A stretch of 64,000 bases of DNA, taken from assembly GCA_030695945.1 (NCBI GenBank), contig JAUYOG010000037.1, positions 62,001-126,000 of the forward strand. The letters are read 5' to 3'. Made by a program: the position numbers and the translations under genes. Shown here piece after piece: positions 26,977 through 36,329 of this stretch; the stretch's first letter is position 1, and each line of letters begins with the position of its first letter. Below the pieces are notes generated by a model. It was not told the DNA's origin. It ran no database searches and saw nothing but the letters and a program-made list of their open reading frames with translations. This DNA is from Ramlibacter sp. (GTDB lineage Bacteria > Pseudomonadota > Gammaproteobacteria > Burkholderiales > Burkholderiaceae_C).

Positions 26977-27756
26977 TCACTGGACGAGCGGCGACGCCGC
27001 CTCGTCCAGCGCGACGCCTTCGATGGCGGCGGCCCCGGCGAGCACCTGGAGCAGCTGCCGCAGCGCCGTCACCCAGGCCCGCTGTTTGAGGGACAACACG
27101 ACAGCGCCGCGGACTTCATCGAACGGGCGGTCGGTTCCGGCGTCGCGCTCCAGCACTTCCACGACGTGAAAGCCGAAGCGGCTGTGCACCAGGCGGGGCA
27201 GGACGCCGATTTCCGCGCTGCCGAAGAGCTCACGCGACATCTCGGGTGCCGCGTCGGCAGGGGCGACCCACCCCAACTCGCCGCCGTCCGCGCCGGTCGG
27301 GCAGTTGGACAGTTCGCGGGCGGCCTGCGCGAACACTTCCGCGGCCTGGCCGTCGTGGCAGCGCACGTCCAGCAGGCATGCCTCCGCGCGCTGCCGCAGC
27401 GCCGCGACGTCCACGCCCGGGGTCACGGCAAAAAGGATGTGGCGCAGCCGAGCCCGTTCGCCCGTGCGCCAGCGGGAAGCCGTGGCCGCATGGTGCCGCC
27501 GGCAGGCCTCTTCCGAAGGTTCGGGCACTTTCAGCGCCGTATCCAGCCATCGATCGATGGCGTCGGCAGCGGCCTGGCTGATTGCGCCGGCCACCGGGGC
27601 GGGATCGTCGGCCGGCAGGAGGCGGTCCCGGATCGCCGCCTGGCGCATCAACTCGGTGCAGGCGCGCTGGCGCAACTCATCCGGCGGCACGTCCTCGCCC
27701 GGTGCGTGCAGGTCGACCCCGTTCACTCGGGCAACCGGTTTCGTGGCCTGGTCCAT
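26977..27756 (-). CDS. Parvulin-type peptidyl-prolyl isomerase of the nar operon (NifM-like)
   Basis: A 259-residue protein with a helical N-terminal half (residues about 20-100) and a PpiC/parvulin domain from RLRHILFAVTPG (about 105) to SRFGFHVVEVLER (about 215). GGELGWVAPADAAPEM is the core loop. There is no signal peptide, so it acts in the cytoplasm, probably on nitrate reductase subunits during maturation. The ATG lies eight bases after the narI stop. From memory, Pseudomonas aeruginosa also has a PpiC-type gene after narI. Confidence 0.85.
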   Translation of the reverse strand: MDQATKPVARVNGVDLHAPGEDVPPDELRQRACTELMRQAAIRDRLLPADDPAPVAGAISQAAADAIDRWLDTALKVPEPSEEACRRHHAATASRWRTGERARLRHILFAVTPGVDVAALRQRAEACLLDVRCHDGQAAEVFAQAARELSNCPTGADGGELGWVAPADAAPEMSRELFGSAEIGVLPRLVHSRFGFHVVEVLERDAGTDRPFDEVRGAVVLSLKQRAWVTALRQLLQVLAGAAAIEGVALDEAASPLVQ

Positions 27757-27764
27757 GGGCTCTC

Positions 27765-28544
27765 CTATCGGGCTGCGCGCGGGTTGTCCATGGCCCGGCC
27801 AATGTCGCGCGAAGGCACCGCGCTGGCCTGGCCCGGTTCGTTGTGCCCCGGCGGCACGTCCAGGCGGCGCGAGCGCACGACCTGGTAGGGGCGAAAGAGG
27901 AACCCGGCAGCCGCGAAGCCGCTCCAGATGTGCACCAGCCGGCTGAAGGGAAAGAGCAGGAAGATCGTCATGCCCAGGATCACATGGACCTGGAACGACC
28001 AGTGGATCGCCGCGATGGCCGTGGCGTCGACCGGCCGCAACGTGACGATGCGCTGCGCCCAGTCCGAAAGGATCAGCATGACGCTGCCGTCGGCGTGCTG
28101 CAGCGATTGCGGCAAGGTGACGAGGCCGAGCACCAGTTGCACCCACAGCACGACCAGCACCGCGATGTCGCTCGGGTGGCTCGTGTAGCGGATGCGCGGG
28201 TCGGCCAGGCGCCGGTACAGCAGCATCGTGAGCCCGATGAAACAGATGGCGCCGGCGATACCCCCGGCAGTGACGGCCAGCACCTGCTTGGACGCGGCGC
28301 TCAGGAACACGCCATACACCGCGTGCGGCGTGTAGAGGCCCACCAGGTGCCCGAAGAACAGGAACAGGATGCCGATGTGGAAGAGGTTGCTGCCCCAGCG
28401 CAGGAGCCGGCCGCGCAGCATCTGCGAGGAGTCGCTCTTCCAGCTGTACTGGTTCTGGTCGAAGCGGATCAGGCTGCCGATCAGGAACACGGCAAAGCAG
28501 ACGTAGGGATAAACCTGGAACAGGAATCCATGCAGCGTGGTCAT
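27765..28544 (-). CDS. narI: Respiratory nitrate reductase gamma subunit (cytochrome b)
   Basis: A membrane anchor that oxidises quinol and passes electrons through two b hemes to NarH. It has 259 residues and five membrane segments. The heme histidines fall at the same numbers as in E. coli: H56 and H66 (FHIGILFLFFGH) and H187 and H205 (QVHVILGM, RLVHIWS). The last 30 residues are a polar tail. The start overlaps the narJ stop by 4 bases. Confidence 0.97.
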   Translation of the reverse strand: MTTLHGFLFQVYPYVCFAVFLIGSLIRFDQNQYSWKSDSSQMLRGRLLRWGSNLFHIGILFLFFGHLVGLYTPHAVYGVFLSAASKQVLAVTAGGIAGAICFIGLTMLLYRRLADPRIRYTSHPSDIAVLVVLWVQLVLGLVTLPQSLQHADGSVMLILSDWAQRIVTLRPVDATAIAAIHWSFQVHVILGMTIFLLFPFSRLVHIWSGFAAAGFLFRPYQVVRSRRLDVPPGHNEPGQASAVPSRDIGRAMDNPRAAR

Positions 28545-29263
28545 CGCGCGGCTCCTTGGAGGGGGTTGTCGGGTTTGCGCACGATGCGCACCGGTTGGGG
28601 CTGCCCGGGCCGCGCCTGCCCCTGTGAGGAACAGCCGTCGAACGCCGGCGGCTCGCTCCAGCTCTCGTCGAGTTCCGCCTCGCGGGCGGGCTCGACGGGC
28701 TGTGCCTTGCGCCCGGCCAGGTCGAGGAGCGCTCCCAGCACGCTCGCATACGCGCTGCCGCGCTGCCGGAGTGCCGAGAAGATGGCGTTGAGCAGGTGCG
28801 CGATTTCGTCGAGGAAGTTCCGTGCCTCGCGCGGCGGCTGGGTCGAGATGAATTCCAGCATCACGGGCAGGTAGTCAGGCAGCTCGTCGGGCGTGAGCAG
28901 CAGGCCCGCCTTCGCATACATCTCCCCCAGGTCGATCATCGCGGGCCCGCGGTCGCGGGAATCGCCATGCACGTGCTCGAACAGGTACAGCGACGTGGCC
29001 CGGCCCCGGTCGAACAGTTCGACGTAGGCCACCTCGGCGTCGACGGGTTGGCTGTCCGCGAGTTGCTGCATGAGGGCGCGCAGCTCGGCCAGGCGGCCTG
29101 CCGTGAGCGCACCATCGGACGCCAGCAGCGCACCCATCTCGCCGAGGTGGGCCCGCAGCGCGGCGTCCGGATACGACAGCAGGGCCGCCAGCACGCGCAA
29201 CGTGATGGCGCCCTTGCGCCGTGCCGTGCCGCCGGCTTGTCCGGTTGCTGCTGCCATGCTCAT
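28541..29263 (-). CDS. narJ: Nitrate reductase molybdenum cofactor assembly chaperone
   Basis: A cytoplasmic chaperone (TorD/DmsD family) that binds the NarG N-terminus and times cofactor insertion. It has 240 residues, all helical. YVELFDRGRATSLYLFEHVHGDSRDRGPAM is split here as the hallmark blocks YVELFDRGRATSLYLFEH and HGDSRDRG; LPDYLPVMLEF follows. The C-terminal 50 residues are disordered and Pro/Gln-rich. The ATG overlaps the narH stop (ATGA). Confidence 0.95.
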   Translation of the reverse strand: MSMAAATGQAGGTARRKGAITLRVLAALLSYPDAALRAHLGEMGALLASDGALTAGRLAELRALMQQLADSQPVDAEVAYVELFDRGRATSLYLFEHVHGDSRDRGPAMIDLGEMYAKAGLLLTPDELPDYLPVMLEFISTQPPREARNFLDEIAHLLNAIFSALRQRGSAYASVLGALLDLAGRKAQPVEPAREAELDESWSEPPAFDGCSSQGQARPGQPQPVRIVRKPDNPLQGAAR

Positions 29264-30783
29264 ACCTCTGCCTTGATCGGGATGGTGCGCTTCTTCTCCT
29301 GGCCGAACAGGCTGGCATTGGACACTCCGTCCGAGCAGCCGTTGCCGAAGGAGAAGCCGCATCCGCCGCGCACGTTGAACGCGTTCTCCGCGTATTCGCG
29401 GTGCGCGGTCGGGATCACGAACCGGTCCTCGTAGTTGGCGATGGCCATCACGCGGTACATCTCCTCCACGTCCTCCTGGCTGATGCCCACCTGGCGCAGC
29501 ACGGTGGTGTCCACGCGCTGGTGCACGTGCTTGCCGCGCTGGTAGGCGCGCATGGCCAGCATGCGTTCGAGCGCCCGGATCACCGGTCCCGTGTCGCCGG
29601 CGGTCAGCATGTTGGCCAGGTACTTCACCGGGATCCGCAGCTGGCTCACGTCCGGGATCTGACCGCTGGCCTGCAGGTGGCCGGCGTTGGCCGCCGCGCT
29701 GATGGGCGACAGCGGCGGCACGTACCAGACCATGGGCAGCGTGCGGTATTCGGGGTGCAGGGGCAGCGCCACCTTCCACTGCACCGCCATCTTGTACACG
29801 GGACTCGCCCGGGCCGCTTCGAGCCATTTGTCCGGCACGCCGTCCAGCCGCGCCTGCGCGATGACCTTCGGGTCGTGCGGGTCCAGGAAAATCTTCAGCT
29901 GGGCTTCGTAGAGGTCGCGATCCTTCTCCACGCTGGCCGCTTCCTGGATGCGGTCGGCGTCGTACAACAGCACGCCAAGATAACGGATTCTTCCCACGCA
30001 TGTTTCCGAGCAGACCGTGGGCTGGCCCGCCTCGATGCGCGGATAGCAGAAGATGCACTTCTCCGCCTTGCCGCTTTTCCAGTTGTAATAGATTTTCTTG
30101 TAGGGGCAACCCGAGACGCACATGCGCCAGCCGCGGCACTTGTCCTGGTCGATCAGCACGATACCGTCTTCCTCGCGCTTGTAGATCGAGCCCGAAGGGC
30201 ACGAGGCGACGCACGAAGGGTTCAGGCAGTGCTCGCACAGCCGCGGCAGGTACATCATGAAGGTGTTCTCGTACTCCGCGTACATGTCCTTCTGGATGTC
30301 GTCGAAGTTCCGGTCGCGGCTGCGCTTGGCGAATTCGCCGCCCAGGATCTCCTCCCAGTTCGGGCCCCAGACGATCTTGTCCATCTGGCGGCCGTCGATC
30401 AGGCTGCGCGGCCGCGCCGTGGGCGAGGCCTGCATCTCCGGTGCCGACTGCAGGTGCGCGTAGTCGTACGTGAACGGCTCGTAGTAATCGTCGATCTCGG
30501 GCAGGTTCGGGTTGGCGAAGATGCGCATCAGCAGCTTCCACTTCGCGCCCTGGCGCGGGTGGATCGATCCGTCGGCATGGCGCACCCAGCCGCCGTTCCA
30601 CTTGTCCTGGTTCTCCCATTCCTTCGGGTAGCCGATGCCGGGCTTGGTCTCGACGTTGTTGAACCAGGCGTATTCCATGCCCGGTCGGCTGGTCCAGACG
30701 TTCTTGCAGGTGACCGAACAGGTGTGGCAGCCGATGCACTTGTCCAGGTTCAGCACCATGCCGATCTGCGCGCGGATCTTCAT
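29260..30783 (-). CDS. narH: Nitrate reductase beta subunit (iron-sulfur)
   Basis: Carries one [3Fe-4S] and three [4Fe-4S] clusters between NarI and NarG on the cytoplasmic face. It has 507 residues. The first motif is CIGCHTCSVTC (C16, C19, C22, C26), the second CEHCLNPSCVASCP. The third is CRGWRMCVSGCP, where Trp replaces a Cys and gives the [3Fe-4S] cluster. CIFCYPRIEAG supplies more ligands. The ATG at 30781-30783 overlaps the narG stop by 4 bases. Confidence 0.97.
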   Translation of the reverse strand: MKIRAQIGMVLNLDKCIGCHTCSVTCKNVWTSRPGMEYAWFNNVETKPGIGYPKEWENQDKWNGGWVRHADGSIHPRQGAKWKLLMRIFANPNLPEIDDYYEPFTYDYAHLQSAPEMQASPTARPRSLIDGRQMDKIVWGPNWEEILGGEFAKRSRDRNFDDIQKDMYAEYENTFMMYLPRLCEHCLNPSCVASCPSGSIYKREEDGIVLIDQDKCRGWRMCVSGCPYKKIYYNWKSGKAEKCIFCYPRIEAGQPTVCSETCVGRIRYLGVLLYDADRIQEAASVEKDRDLYEAQLKIFLDPHDPKVIAQARLDGVPDKWLEAARASPVYKMAVQWKVALPLHPEYRTLPMVWYVPPLSPISAAANAGHLQASGQIPDVSQLRIPVKYLANMLTAGDTGPVIRALERMLAMRAYQRGKHVHQRVDTTVLRQVGISQEDVEEMYRVMAIANYEDRFVIPTAHREYAENAFNVRGGCGFSFGNGCSDGVSNASLFGQEKKRTIPIKAEV

Positions 30784-33700
30784 GCTGTTTCCCCTTGATC
30801 GAGGGTCGGGCGGATCAGCTGTTCTGCCACGGGCGTGTCGAGCCAGTCCACCTTGTTCATCTTGCGCACGATCACGAACTCGTCCCGGTTGGTGCCGATC
30901 GTGCCGTAATAGTTGAAGCCGTAGCTGAGCTGGGCGTAGCCGCCGATCATGTGCGTCGGCTTGAGCACGACGCGGGTGACGGAGTTGTGGATGCCGCCGC
31001 GAACGCCGTTCATCTCCGAGCCCGGCGTGTTCACGATCTTCTCCTGCGCGTGGTACATCATCACCATGCCCGGCTTGACGCGCTGGCTCACCACGGCCCG
31101 CGCCGTCAGCGCCCCGTTCACGTTGAACAGCTCGATCCAGTCGTTGTCCTCGATGCCGACCTTTTTCGCATCCTCCTCGCTGATCCACACGATCGGCCCG
31201 CCCCGGCTGAGCGTGAGCATGATCAGGGTGTCGGTGTAGGTGGAGTGGATGCCCCATTTCTGGTGGGGCGTGATGAAGTTGAGCGCGATCTCGGGATTGC
31301 CGTTGGGCTTCGCGCCGGCAATGGCGGCCGTCGTCTTCAAGTCCACCGGCGGCCGGTAGCTGCACAGGCCCTCGCCGAAGGCCAGCATCCACGGGTGGTC
31401 GAGGTAGAAGTGCTGTCGCCCGGTGAGCGTGCGCCAGGGGATCAGCTCGTGCACGTTGGTGTAGCCGGCGTTGTACGACACCTTCTCGCTTTCCAGCCCG
31501 CTCCACGTCGGCGACGAGATGATCTTGCGCGGCTGCGCCTGGATGTCGCGGAAGCGGATCTTCTCGTCCTCGCGGTGCAGCGCCAGGTGCGTGTGCTCGC
31601 GCCCGGTCTGCTTGGACAAAGCCTCCCAGGCTTTCACCGCCACATGGCCGTTGGTTTCAGGCGCCAGTTGCAGGATCACCTCGCAGGCGTCGATGTCGCT
31701 GTGGATGCTGGGCAATCCCTGACTGACGCCCTCGTCCAGCACGGCGCCATTGAGCTGCGCGAGTTGGGTGACCTCGTCCTGCGTGTTCCAGCCGATGCCC
31801 TTGCCGCCATTGCCCAGTTTCGACATCAGGGGGCCGAGGGCCGTGAAGCGCTTGTAGGTGTTGGGGTAGTCGCGCTCGACGACCGTCATCTGCGGAGCGG
31901 TCTTGCCGGGCACGAGCTCGCATTCGCCGCGCGCCCAATCCGAGACGCCGAAGGGCTGCCCCAGTTCGGCGGGCGAGTCATGGGCGAGGGGCGTCAGCAC
32001 CAGGTCCTGCTCCACCCCGAGGTGCGCGGGACACAGCTCGCTGAACTTGTGGGCGAAGCCCTTGTAGATGTCCCAATCGCTGCGCGATTGCCAAGCCGGG
32101 TCCACCGCCGCGCCCAGCGGGTGGATGAAGGGGTGCATGTCGCTGGTATTGAGGTCGTTCTTCTCGTACCAGGTGGCCGTGGGCAACACAATGTCCGAGT
32201 AGAGGCAGGTCGTGCTCATGCGGAAGTCGAGCGTGACCAGCAGGTCCAGCTTGCCTTCGGGCGCCTGGGCGTGCCAGACCACTTCCTCGGGCTTGGCCTC
32301 GTCGGCCCCCAGGTCTTTGCCCTGCACCCCGTTGCTCGTGCCCAGCAGGTGCTTGAGGAAGTACTCGTGGCCCTTGCCCGAGGAGCCCAGGATGTTGGAG
32401 CGCCAGACGAACATGTTGCGCGGCCAGTTGTCCGGGTGGTCGGGGTCGCCGCAGCTCAGCTTGAGCGAGCCGTCCTTCAGCGCCTTCGCCGCGTATTCCT
32501 TCGGGTCTGCGCCCGCGGCCTGCGCGTCGCGCACGACTTGCAGCGGATTGGTCTGCAACTGAGGGGCCGAGGGCAGCCAGCCCATGCGCTCGGCCCGCAC
32601 GTTGTAGTCGATCATGCTGCCGCCGAATGCCTTCCTGTCGGCCAAGGGCGACAGGATCTCCTCCACGCCGAGTTTTTCGTAGCGCCACTGGTCGGTGTGG
32701 GCGTAGAAGAACGAGGTGGAGTTCATCTGGCGCGGCGGCCGAACCCAGTCCAGCGCGAATGCGAGGGGGGTCCAGCCCGTCTGGGGCCTGAGCTTCTCCT
32801 GGCCCACGTAGTGCGCCCAGCCACCGCCGGATTGGCCGATGCAGCCGCACATCATCAGCATGTTGATGACGCCGCGGTAATTCATGTCGCTGTGGTACCA
32901 GTGGTTCATGGCCGCGCCGATGATGACCATCGAGCGGCCGCGGGTGTCGTGCGCGTTCTGCGCGAACGCCCGCGCCACGGCGATCAGCTGTTCGCGCGGC
33001 ACGCCGGTGATCTGCTCCTGCCACGCGGGCGTGTAGGGTACGTCGTCGTCGAATGACTTGGCCGCCTGCTCGCCGTCGATGCCGCGCGCGACGCCGTAAT
33101 TGGCCACCAGCAGGTCGAAGACGGTGGCGACCAGCGCCTTGCCGTCGCGCAGCGCGACCGCCCGGACCGGCACCGTGCGCACCAGCACGTCGCCGGCCTG
33201 GTCGTTGGCGGGGAAGTGTTCGCTGGGAATGCCCCCGAAATAGGGAAAGCCGACCCGCGCCGTCTCGCCCGTCCCCGTGCGCCCTTCCAGCAGCGAGAGC
33301 TTGAGCCGTACGACCCGGCCCTTCCCCGCCTCCTTGTCTTCCAGGTTCCATTGGCCCTTGTCGGCGCGGCCATCCGGTCCCCAGCGGAAGCCGATCGCCC
33401 CCTGCGGCACGACCTCGTGGCCCTCTTCGTCCAGCGCAACGGTTTTCCAGTCCGGGTTGTTGTCCTGCCCCAGGCCGCCGGGGAAGTCCGAGGCGCGCAC
33501 GTAGCGATCCGGCACGTGCACGACCTGGCCGTTGGGAAGGGTGTGCTCCCGAAGCGTCACCAGCATCGGCATGTCGGTGTAGCGGCGCACGTACTCGTCG
33601 AAATACGCGCTGCGCGTGCCACCCTCGGGGAAATAGAACTCCTTGAGGATGACGTGCCCCATGGCCATGGCCACTGCCGCATCCGTGCCCTGCTTGGGAT

Positions 33701-34586
33701 GCATCCAGATGTCGCACAGCTTGGCCACTTCCGAGTAATCGGGCGTGATCGCCACCGTGGCCGTGCCCTTGTAGCGCACCTCGGTGAAGAAGTGCGCATC
33801 GGGCGTGCGCGTCTGCGGCACGTTGGAGCCCCAGGCGATGATGTAGCTGGAGTTGTACCAGTCGGCCGACTCCGGCACGTCCGTCTGCTCGCCCCACACC
33901 TGCGGGCTCGAGGGCGGCAGGTCGCAATACCAGTCGTAGAACGACATGCACACGCCGCCGATGAGCGAGAGGTAGCGCGTGCCGGCGGCGTAGCTCACCA
34001 TCGACATCGCCGGGATCGGCGAGAAGCCGATGATGCGGTCCGGCCCGTGGCGCTTGATGGTGTGGATATTGGCCGCTGCAATGATCTCGTTGACTTCGTC
34101 CCAGGTCGAGCGCGCGAAGCCGCCCAGGCCGCGAATTTGCTGGTAGTCGCGTCGCTTGGCCTCGTCGCCGACGATCGAGGCCCAGGCCTCCACCGGCGCC
34201 AGGGTCTGCCGGGCGGCGCGCCAGGACTTGAGCAGGCGCCCGCGCACCATCGGGTACTTCAGACGGTTGGCGCTGTAGAGGTACCAGCTGTAGCTCGCGC
34301 CGCGCGCGCAGCCGCGCGGTTCGTGGTTGGGCATGTCCCAGCGGGTGCGCGGGTAGTCGATCTGCTGGATCTCCCAGGTGACGATGCCACCCTTGACATA
34401 GATCTTCCACGAGCATGAGCCGGTGCAGTTCACGCCGTGCGTGCTGCGCACGATCTTGTCGGAGGCCCAGCGGTTGCGATAGGCGTCTTCCCAGGTGCGG
34501 TCCTCGCCGGTCACGCGGCCGTGTCCGCCCGAGAAGGTCTCGCGCGGCTGGGAGAAGTACGTCAGGCGATCCAGGAAGTGGCTCAT
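30780..34586 (-). CDS. narG: Nitrate reductase alpha subunit (Mo-bis-MGD)
   Basis: The catalytic subunit that reduces nitrate to nitrite in the cytoplasm. It has 1268 residues. The FS0 [4Fe-4S] ligands are H50, C54, C58 (HGVNCTGSC) and C93 (RGCARGAS). The molybdenum aspartate lies in PESADWYNSSY, followed by IIAWGSNVPQTRTPDAHFF. The length and order match membrane-bound NarG. The narK gene lies 36 bases upstream, so a promoter before narK probably serves the whole set. Confidence 0.98.
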   Translation of the reverse strand: MSHFLDRLTYFSQPRETFSGGHGRVTGEDRTWEDAYRNRWASDKIVRSTHGVNCTGSCSWKIYVKGGIVTWEIQQIDYPRTRWDMPNHEPRGCARGASYSWYLYSANRLKYPMVRGRLLKSWRAARQTLAPVEAWASIVGDEAKRRDYQQIRGLGGFARSTWDEVNEIIAAANIHTIKRHGPDRIIGFSPIPAMSMVSYAAGTRYLSLIGGVCMSFYDWYCDLPPSSPQVWGEQTDVPESADWYNSSYIIAWGSNVPQTRTPDAHFFTEVRYKGTATVAITPDYSEVAKLCDIWMHPKQGTDAAVAMAMGHVILKEFYFPEGGTRSAYFDEYVRRYTDMPMLVTLREHTLPNGQVVHVPDRYVRASDFPGGLGQDNNPDWKTVALDEEGHEVVPQGAIGFRWGPDGRADKGQWNLEDKEAGKGRVVRLKLSLLEGRTGTGETARVGFPYFGGIPSEHFPANDQAGDVLVRTVPVRAVALRDGKALVATVFDLLVANYGVARGIDGEQAAKSFDDDVPYTPAWQEQITGVPREQLIAVARAFAQNAHDTRGRSMVIIGAAMNHWYHSDMNYRGVINMLMMCGCIGQSGGGWAHYVGQEKLRPQTGWTPLAFALDWVRPPRQMNSTSFFYAHTDQWRYEKLGVEEILSPLADRKAFGGSMIDYNVRAERMGWLPSAPQLQTNPLQVVRDAQAAGADPKEYAAKALKDGSLKLSCGDPDHPDNWPRNMFVWRSNILGSSGKGHEYFLKHLLGTSNGVQGKDLGADEAKPEEVVWHAQAPEGKLDLLVTLDFRMSTTCLYSDIVLPTATWYEKNDLNTSDMHPFIHPLGAAVDPAWQSRSDWDIYKGFAHKFSELCPAHLGVEQDLVLTPLAHDSPAELGQPFGVSDWARGECELVPGKTAPQMTVVERDYPNTYKRFTALGPLMSKLGNGGKGIGWNTQDEVTQLAQLNGAVLDEGVSQGLPSIHSDIDACEVILQLAPETNGHVAVKAWEALSKQTGREHTHLALHREDEKIRFRDIQAQPRKIISSPTWSGLESEKVSYNAGYTNVHELIPWRTLTGRQHFYLDHPWMLAFGEGLCSYRPPVDLKTTAAIAGAKPNGNPEIALNFITPHQKWGIHSTYTDTLIMLTLSRGGPIVWISEEDAKKVGIEDNDWIELFNVNGALTARAVVSQRVKPGMVMMYHAQEKIVNTPGSEMNGVRGGIHNSVTRVVLKPTHMIGGYAQLSYGFNYYGTIGTNRDEFVIVRKMNKVDWLDTPVAEQLIRPTLDQGETA

Positions 34587-34622
34587 CGAGGGGCGCTCCA
34601 GGTTGTTTTTGACGGTGGCATT

Positions 34623-36053
34623 TCAGCAGGGCGTTTCAGCCCCTTTGCGGGCGTAGAACCACCAGGTGATGGCAATGCACAGCAGGTAAAACGAAATGAA
34701 GATGTACAGCGCCGCCTCCGGCCCGCCGGTCAGGGTGATCGACGTGCCGTAGCTCTTGGGGATGAAGAAGCCGCCGTACGCCGCCATCGCCGCCGTGAAG
34801 CCGAGCGTGGCAGCGCCTTCGGTGTTGCCTTCCCTGACGGCGTTGGCCCGCGCCTGGGGGTCGCCGGATTTCGCGCGCGCGAGCGCCTGGTTCAGGAAGA
34901 TGACGGGGATCATCCGGAAGGTCGAGCCGTTGCCGATGCCGGTGGTGAAGAACAGCACCAGGAACATCAGGAAGAAACCCGTGAAGCTGCCGCCCGTCCC
35001 ACCCTTGGGCAGGAAATACAGGACACCGACGACCGCGCACGCCATGACGACGAAATTCCATAACGTGACGCGCGCGCCGCCCAGCTTGTCGGACAGCCAC
35101 CCGCCGAACGGCCGCACCACGGCACCGATCAGGGGCCCGAGCCATGCATAGGCCAGCGCGTTCACGCCGGGGAACTGGCTTCTGATCAATAGAGGGAAGC
35201 CCGCGGCATAGCCGATGAATGAGCCGAATGTGCCCAGGTAGAGGATGCACATCAGCCAGTTGTGCTTGCGCCGGAAGATGGTGGCCTGCGTCGCGAAGGA
35301 AGCCTTGGCGTCCGCGATGTCGTTCATGCCGAACCATGCGGCCAGCGATGCCAGCAGGATCCACGGCACCCAGATAAAGGCGGCGTTCTGGGTCCAAACC
35401 TGGACAGGCTGCCCGTTCTTCACGATGGTCTGCGCGTCTCCGCCGAAGATTCCAAAGATGCCTGCCGTCACGACCAGCGGACTCAGGAACTGCACCACCG
35501 ACACACCGAGATTGCCGAGGCCGGCGTTGACTCCCAATGCCGACCCTTTGCGTTCCTTCGGAAAGAAGAAGCTGATGTTCGCCATGCTCGAACTGAAATT
35601 GCCACCGCCAAAGCCGCACAGGAGGGCGAGCACCAGCATGGTCGGATAACTGGTGGTGTTGTCCTGCACGGCAATGCCGATGCCGATAGCGGGAACGAGG
35701 AGGCTGGCCGTGGAGATGGCCGTCCAGCGCCGGCCACCCATCACCGGCACGATGAACGAATAGAAAATACGCAGCGTTGCGCCGGAAAGCGCCGGGGCGG
35801 CGGCCAGCCAGAAGAGTTGATCGGTCGTGTACTTGAACCCCAGGGCCGGCAGCCCGACAGCCACCACGCTCCAGACCTGCCATACCGCGAACGCGAGGAA
35901 CAGCGCCGGGACGCTGATCCACAGGTTGAGCTTGGCGATGGCCTCGCCCTCACGCTCCCAGAAGGCCCTGTCCTCGGGCGTCCAGATGGACAGCACACGC
36001 CCGTGCTTATCCCCGGAGACACCAGCAGGAGGCGGGTTCTGACGATCGTGCAT
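34623..36053 (-). CDS. narK: Nitrate/nitrite MFS transporter NarK
   Basis: An inner-membrane transporter for nitrate uptake or nitrate/nitrite exchange. It has 476 residues and 12 membrane segments. Both nitrate signatures are present: FGGGNFSSSMANISFFFPK in TM5 and GIGNGSTFRMIPVIF in TM11, with the substrate arginines nearby. A GTG codon directly precedes the ATG; I use the ATG at 36053. Only one NarK is present, whereas many betaproteobacteria carry NarK1 and NarK2. No clear FNR box (TTGAT-N4-ATCAA) was found in the 160 bases upstream. Confidence 0.95.
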   Translation of the reverse strand: MHDRQNPPPAGVSGDKHGRVLSIWTPEDRAFWEREGEAIAKLNLWISVPALFLAFAVWQVWSVVAVGLPALGFKYTTDQLFWLAAAPALSGATLRIFYSFIVPVMGGRRWTAISTASLLVPAIGIGIAVQDNTTSYPTMLVLALLCGFGGGNFSSSMANISFFFPKERKGSALGVNAGLGNLGVSVVQFLSPLVVTAGIFGIFGGDAQTIVKNGQPVQVWTQNAAFIWVPWILLASLAAWFGMNDIADAKASFATQATIFRRKHNWLMCILYLGTFGSFIGYAAGFPLLIRSQFPGVNALAYAWLGPLIGAVVRPFGGWLSDKLGGARVTLWNFVVMACAVVGVLYFLPKGGTGGSFTGFFLMFLVLFFTTGIGNGSTFRMIPVIFLNQALARAKSGDPQARANAVREGNTEGAATLGFTAAMAAYGGFFIPKSYGTSITLTGGPEAALYIFISFYLLCIAITWWFYARKGAETPC

Positions 36054-36215
36054 CACCAGGTTCTTCTTGTCGTGCGTCGGCCAGCGCCGAAGCCGAATGC
36101 GCGCGGCCCTCTCGGTCGAAAACGACTCGAATCTATCGCTCGGCTGCGCGCGCGTGTGCGCGACAATGAACTGAATATCGTTACCGGGCGTTTCGCGCGG
36201 TCACGCGCGCCCGTG

Positions 36216-36257
36216 TCACTCCACCGTCACGCTCTTGGCCAAGTTACGCGGTTTGTG
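36216..36257 (-). pseudogene. Relict 3' end of a second glmS copy
   Basis: The minus strand reads [17 protein letters not shown], matching the last 13 residues of the intact GlmS ([13 protein letters not shown]) at 12 positions. The codons differ at many third positions (for example GAG/GAA, GTG/GTC, ACG/ACT, GCC/GCA, TTG/CTT, AAC/AAT, CGT/CGC), and all but the first residue are synonymous. A stop lies two codons upstream in frame, so nothing longer survives. It lies 72 bases beyond the real glmS stop. Confidence 0.75.
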
Positions 36258-36329
36258 TGGTCACCTAACGTCGCAAGCGACATGAGTGCCCACCAAACCG
36301 CGCCGCCCGGCTGTGCCGGGCCGTGCCCG

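Noticed and set aside
31978..34416. Long alternative frames inside narG on both strands
   Set aside because: narG carries all cofactor ligands in its own frame. The alternatives are compositional shadows without motifs or ribosome sites.
36054..36215. FNR or NarL binding site before narK
   Set aside because: I looked for TTGAT-N4-ATCAA and close variants on both strands and saw none. Regulation of nar by FNR may still occur with a divergent site.
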